7,318 nucleotides of DNA, taken from positions 1-7,318 of the forward strand of contig CAIXIZ010000330.1 in assembly GCA_903919625.1 (NCBI GenBank). Reading direction: 5' to 3'. Source of the DNA: an uncultured Verrucomicrobiota bacterium. Lineage in GTDB: Bacteria; Verrucomicrobiota; Verrucomicrobiia; Opitutales; Opitutaceae. Below the pieces are notes generated by a model, which made no database searches, had not been told where the DNA came from, and worked only from the letters and a program-made list of their open reading frames with translations. This document shows, piece after piece, positions 5,997 through 7,318 of the stretch. The position numbers and the translations under genes were made by a program. The first letter of the stretch is position 1. Each line of letters begins with the position of its first letter.

Positions 5997-7312
5997 TTCA
6001 CCGGTTTGGGCAAAGTGGTGCTTAATCCCAGGGCGAGCACCGACATGACCGCCCCGCCGACAAACACGCTCGTCGCGCCCAGCCGCCAGAACACCACGCC
6101 TGCAATCATCGGCGTGATGGCCCGCGACAGCGAACCCAGCGAGCGGAAGATGCCGAGCACCCGGCCCTGTTCGGCGGCCGTCGCATAAAGTGAGATAAGG
6201 CCGCTGGTGGAAGGGTTGACCAGGCCGGAACCTAGGGCGAGGCACGCCAGCCCGGCCAGCAGCAGTGCCAGCCGGTCGGCATAGCCGATGCCCAGCAGGC
6301 CAATCGCGGAAAAGGCGAGCCCGATGGTCAGTACCCGGATTTCCTCCATGGTCTTGAGCATTTTCCGCACGATGTAGCCCTGCGTGATGATGGCACACAG
6401 GCCGAGGAAGCCGAGCAACAGGCCGTTCTCCCGCTCCGTGTAGTTAAAGCGCTTGGTGGCCAGAAACGTCAGCGACGATTCCATCGCGACGAAGGCGACC
6501 GAAAATACAAAGGCCACGAGATTCGCCCGGCGCAGCGCGGGGTTGGAGAGGCCAAGAATCGCCGAGATGGGATTGCGCAGGCGCGGCTCGCGGGCCTCGG
6601 CGCGGGCGGCCGGAGTGAGCGTTTCGTTGAAGCGGCGCCAGATCCACACCAGGTTGACGAGGCTGAGGGCAAAGGCGATGAGCGCGGCCACCGAAAACGG
6701 ATTGAAACCGTAACGTGCCAGTGTCGGATGGACGGCAATGTTGAGCTGCGGCGCGAATGCGCCCAGCATCGGGCCGGTGATGAGTCCCAGGCCAAATGCG
6801 GCGCCCACCAGCCCCATCGCTTTGGAACGCTCCTCGCGGGTCGTCACATCGGCGACAGCGGCGGTGGCGACGGAAAGGTTGCCCCCAAACCCGCCGGTCA
6901 CAACCCGGGAGAGCAGGAACACCCAGAACGAACCGCTCAGCGCCCAGACGAGGTAGCCCACCGCGGTGCCGGCCACGGTCAGCAGCAGCACGCCGCGCCG
7001 GCCGCGCCGGTCGCTGACGGCGCCCCAGAACGGGGCGAAGACAAACTGGAGGATGGAAAAGACCGAGCTGAGCACGCCGCCGAAGAGCACCGGCGCGTAG
7101 TTTTCAATGCCGACGCTGTGGGCGAAGGCATCGATCTGACTGAGCAGCCAGCCGAGCGCGCCCGTGTTGCCCTCCAACGCGAGGTAATGTTTGAGCAGAT
7201 CGGGCCCGAGCGGGAAGATGATCGAGAACCCGACCAGGTCGATGTAGAGCGTCAGGAAAATGACCCCGAGCGACAGCGGGCGTTTGGGCGGTGGGAGGAC
7301 GGCGGTGGACAC
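5993..7312 (-). CDS. MFS transporter, DHA1/TetA-like drug-efflux type
   Basis: This is a 12-helix major facilitator superfamily permease of the inner membrane, probably a proton-driven efflux pump; substrate unknown. Visible marks are the first helix LGVIFLTLYIDLVGFSIIFP (15-34), the loop 2-3 motif A as WGAVSDRRGRR (96-106), and the antiporter-type motif C GLGLITGPMLGA (174-185) in helix 5, which points to export over uptake. The loop between helices 1 and 2 is longer than usual (about 36-73). From GTG 7312 the product has 439 residues, normal for the family, with about 14 residues before helix 1. The frame is still open for the six bases to the window edge, so an earlier start outside the window cannot be excluded. 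The stop overlaps the start of the protease lipoprotein by 4 bp (5993-5996), implying one transcript and coupled translation. Confidence 0.88.
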   Translation of the reverse strand: MSTAVLPPPKRPLSLGVIFLTLYIDLVGFSIIFPLGPDLLKHYLALEGNTGALGWLLSQIDAFAHSVGIENYAPVLFGGVLSSVFSILQFVFAPFWGAVSDRRGRRGVLLLTVAGTAVGYLVWALSGSFWVFLLSRVVTGGFGGNLSVATAAVADVTTREERSKAMGLVGAAFGLGLITGPMLGAFAPQLNIAVHPTLARYGFNPFSVAALIAFALSLVNLVWIWRRFNETLTPAARAEAREPRLRNPISAILGLSNPALRRANLVAFVFSVAFVAMESSLTFLATKRFNYTERENGLLLGFLGLCAIITQGYIVRKMLKTMEEIRVLTIGLAFSAIGLLGIGYADRLALLLAGLACLALGSGLVNPSTSGLISLYATAAEQGRVLGIFRSLGSLSRAITPMIAGVVFWRLGATSVFVGGAVMSVLALGLSTTLPKPVK

Positions 7313-7318
7313 GGGGAA

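Noticed and set aside
5997..6398. Upstream extension of the aspartyl-protease frame to 6398
   Set aside because: It overlaps the MFS coding sequence antisense-free but out of frame, lacks family features, and would bury the lipoprotein signal that begins at ATG 5996.

Overview
The window is high-GC bacterial DNA, densely packed with short intergenic gaps except for one loose stretch around 1724-2798. The gene set (arginine cycle, 16S rRNA methyltransferase, two exporters, a lipoprotein protease) is housekeeping or ordinary accessory content. The style of ArgJ and the heptanucleotide intergenic arrays remind me of Verrucomicrobiota (Opitutaceae-like). That placement is an impression and was not tested by a search. 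No phage, transposase, CRISPR, tRNA or rRNA signal was seen.

Layout. 1-217 (minus) is the 5' end of argB, cut by the window edge. It diverges from argJ (plus, best start GTG 407, to 1723) across a short shared regulatory region. Together they cover the acetyl-recycling and acetylglutamate kinase steps of arginine synthesis. 1724-2148 is non-coding and dominated by a degenerate period-7 repeat array that keeps one phase for 32 units (1867-2090), then a 20-bp tail (2097-2116). A small membrane-anchored ORF of unknown function follows (2149-2580). It has locally low GC and may be a truncated remnant. After it lies a second, shorter heptad array (2637-2756) ending in an exact copy of the 20-bp tail (2753-2772). 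rsmB (2799-4175) and a LysE-family exporter (4185-4796) are 9 bp apart and probably co-transcribed.

On the minus strand, an MFS transporter (7312 to 5993, start near the window edge) and a two-lobed aspartyl-protease/PDZ lipoprotein (5996 to 4803) share an ATGA start/stop overlap and look translationally coupled. This pair converges on the rsmB-lysE pair with only 6 bp between stop codons.

The main non-routine observation is the pair of phase-locked heptad arrays with identical tails. They bracket the orphan ORF, and each tail sits about 26-32 bp before a start codon. I saw no convincing new multi-gene system. The protease-MFS coupling is the second item worth checking.
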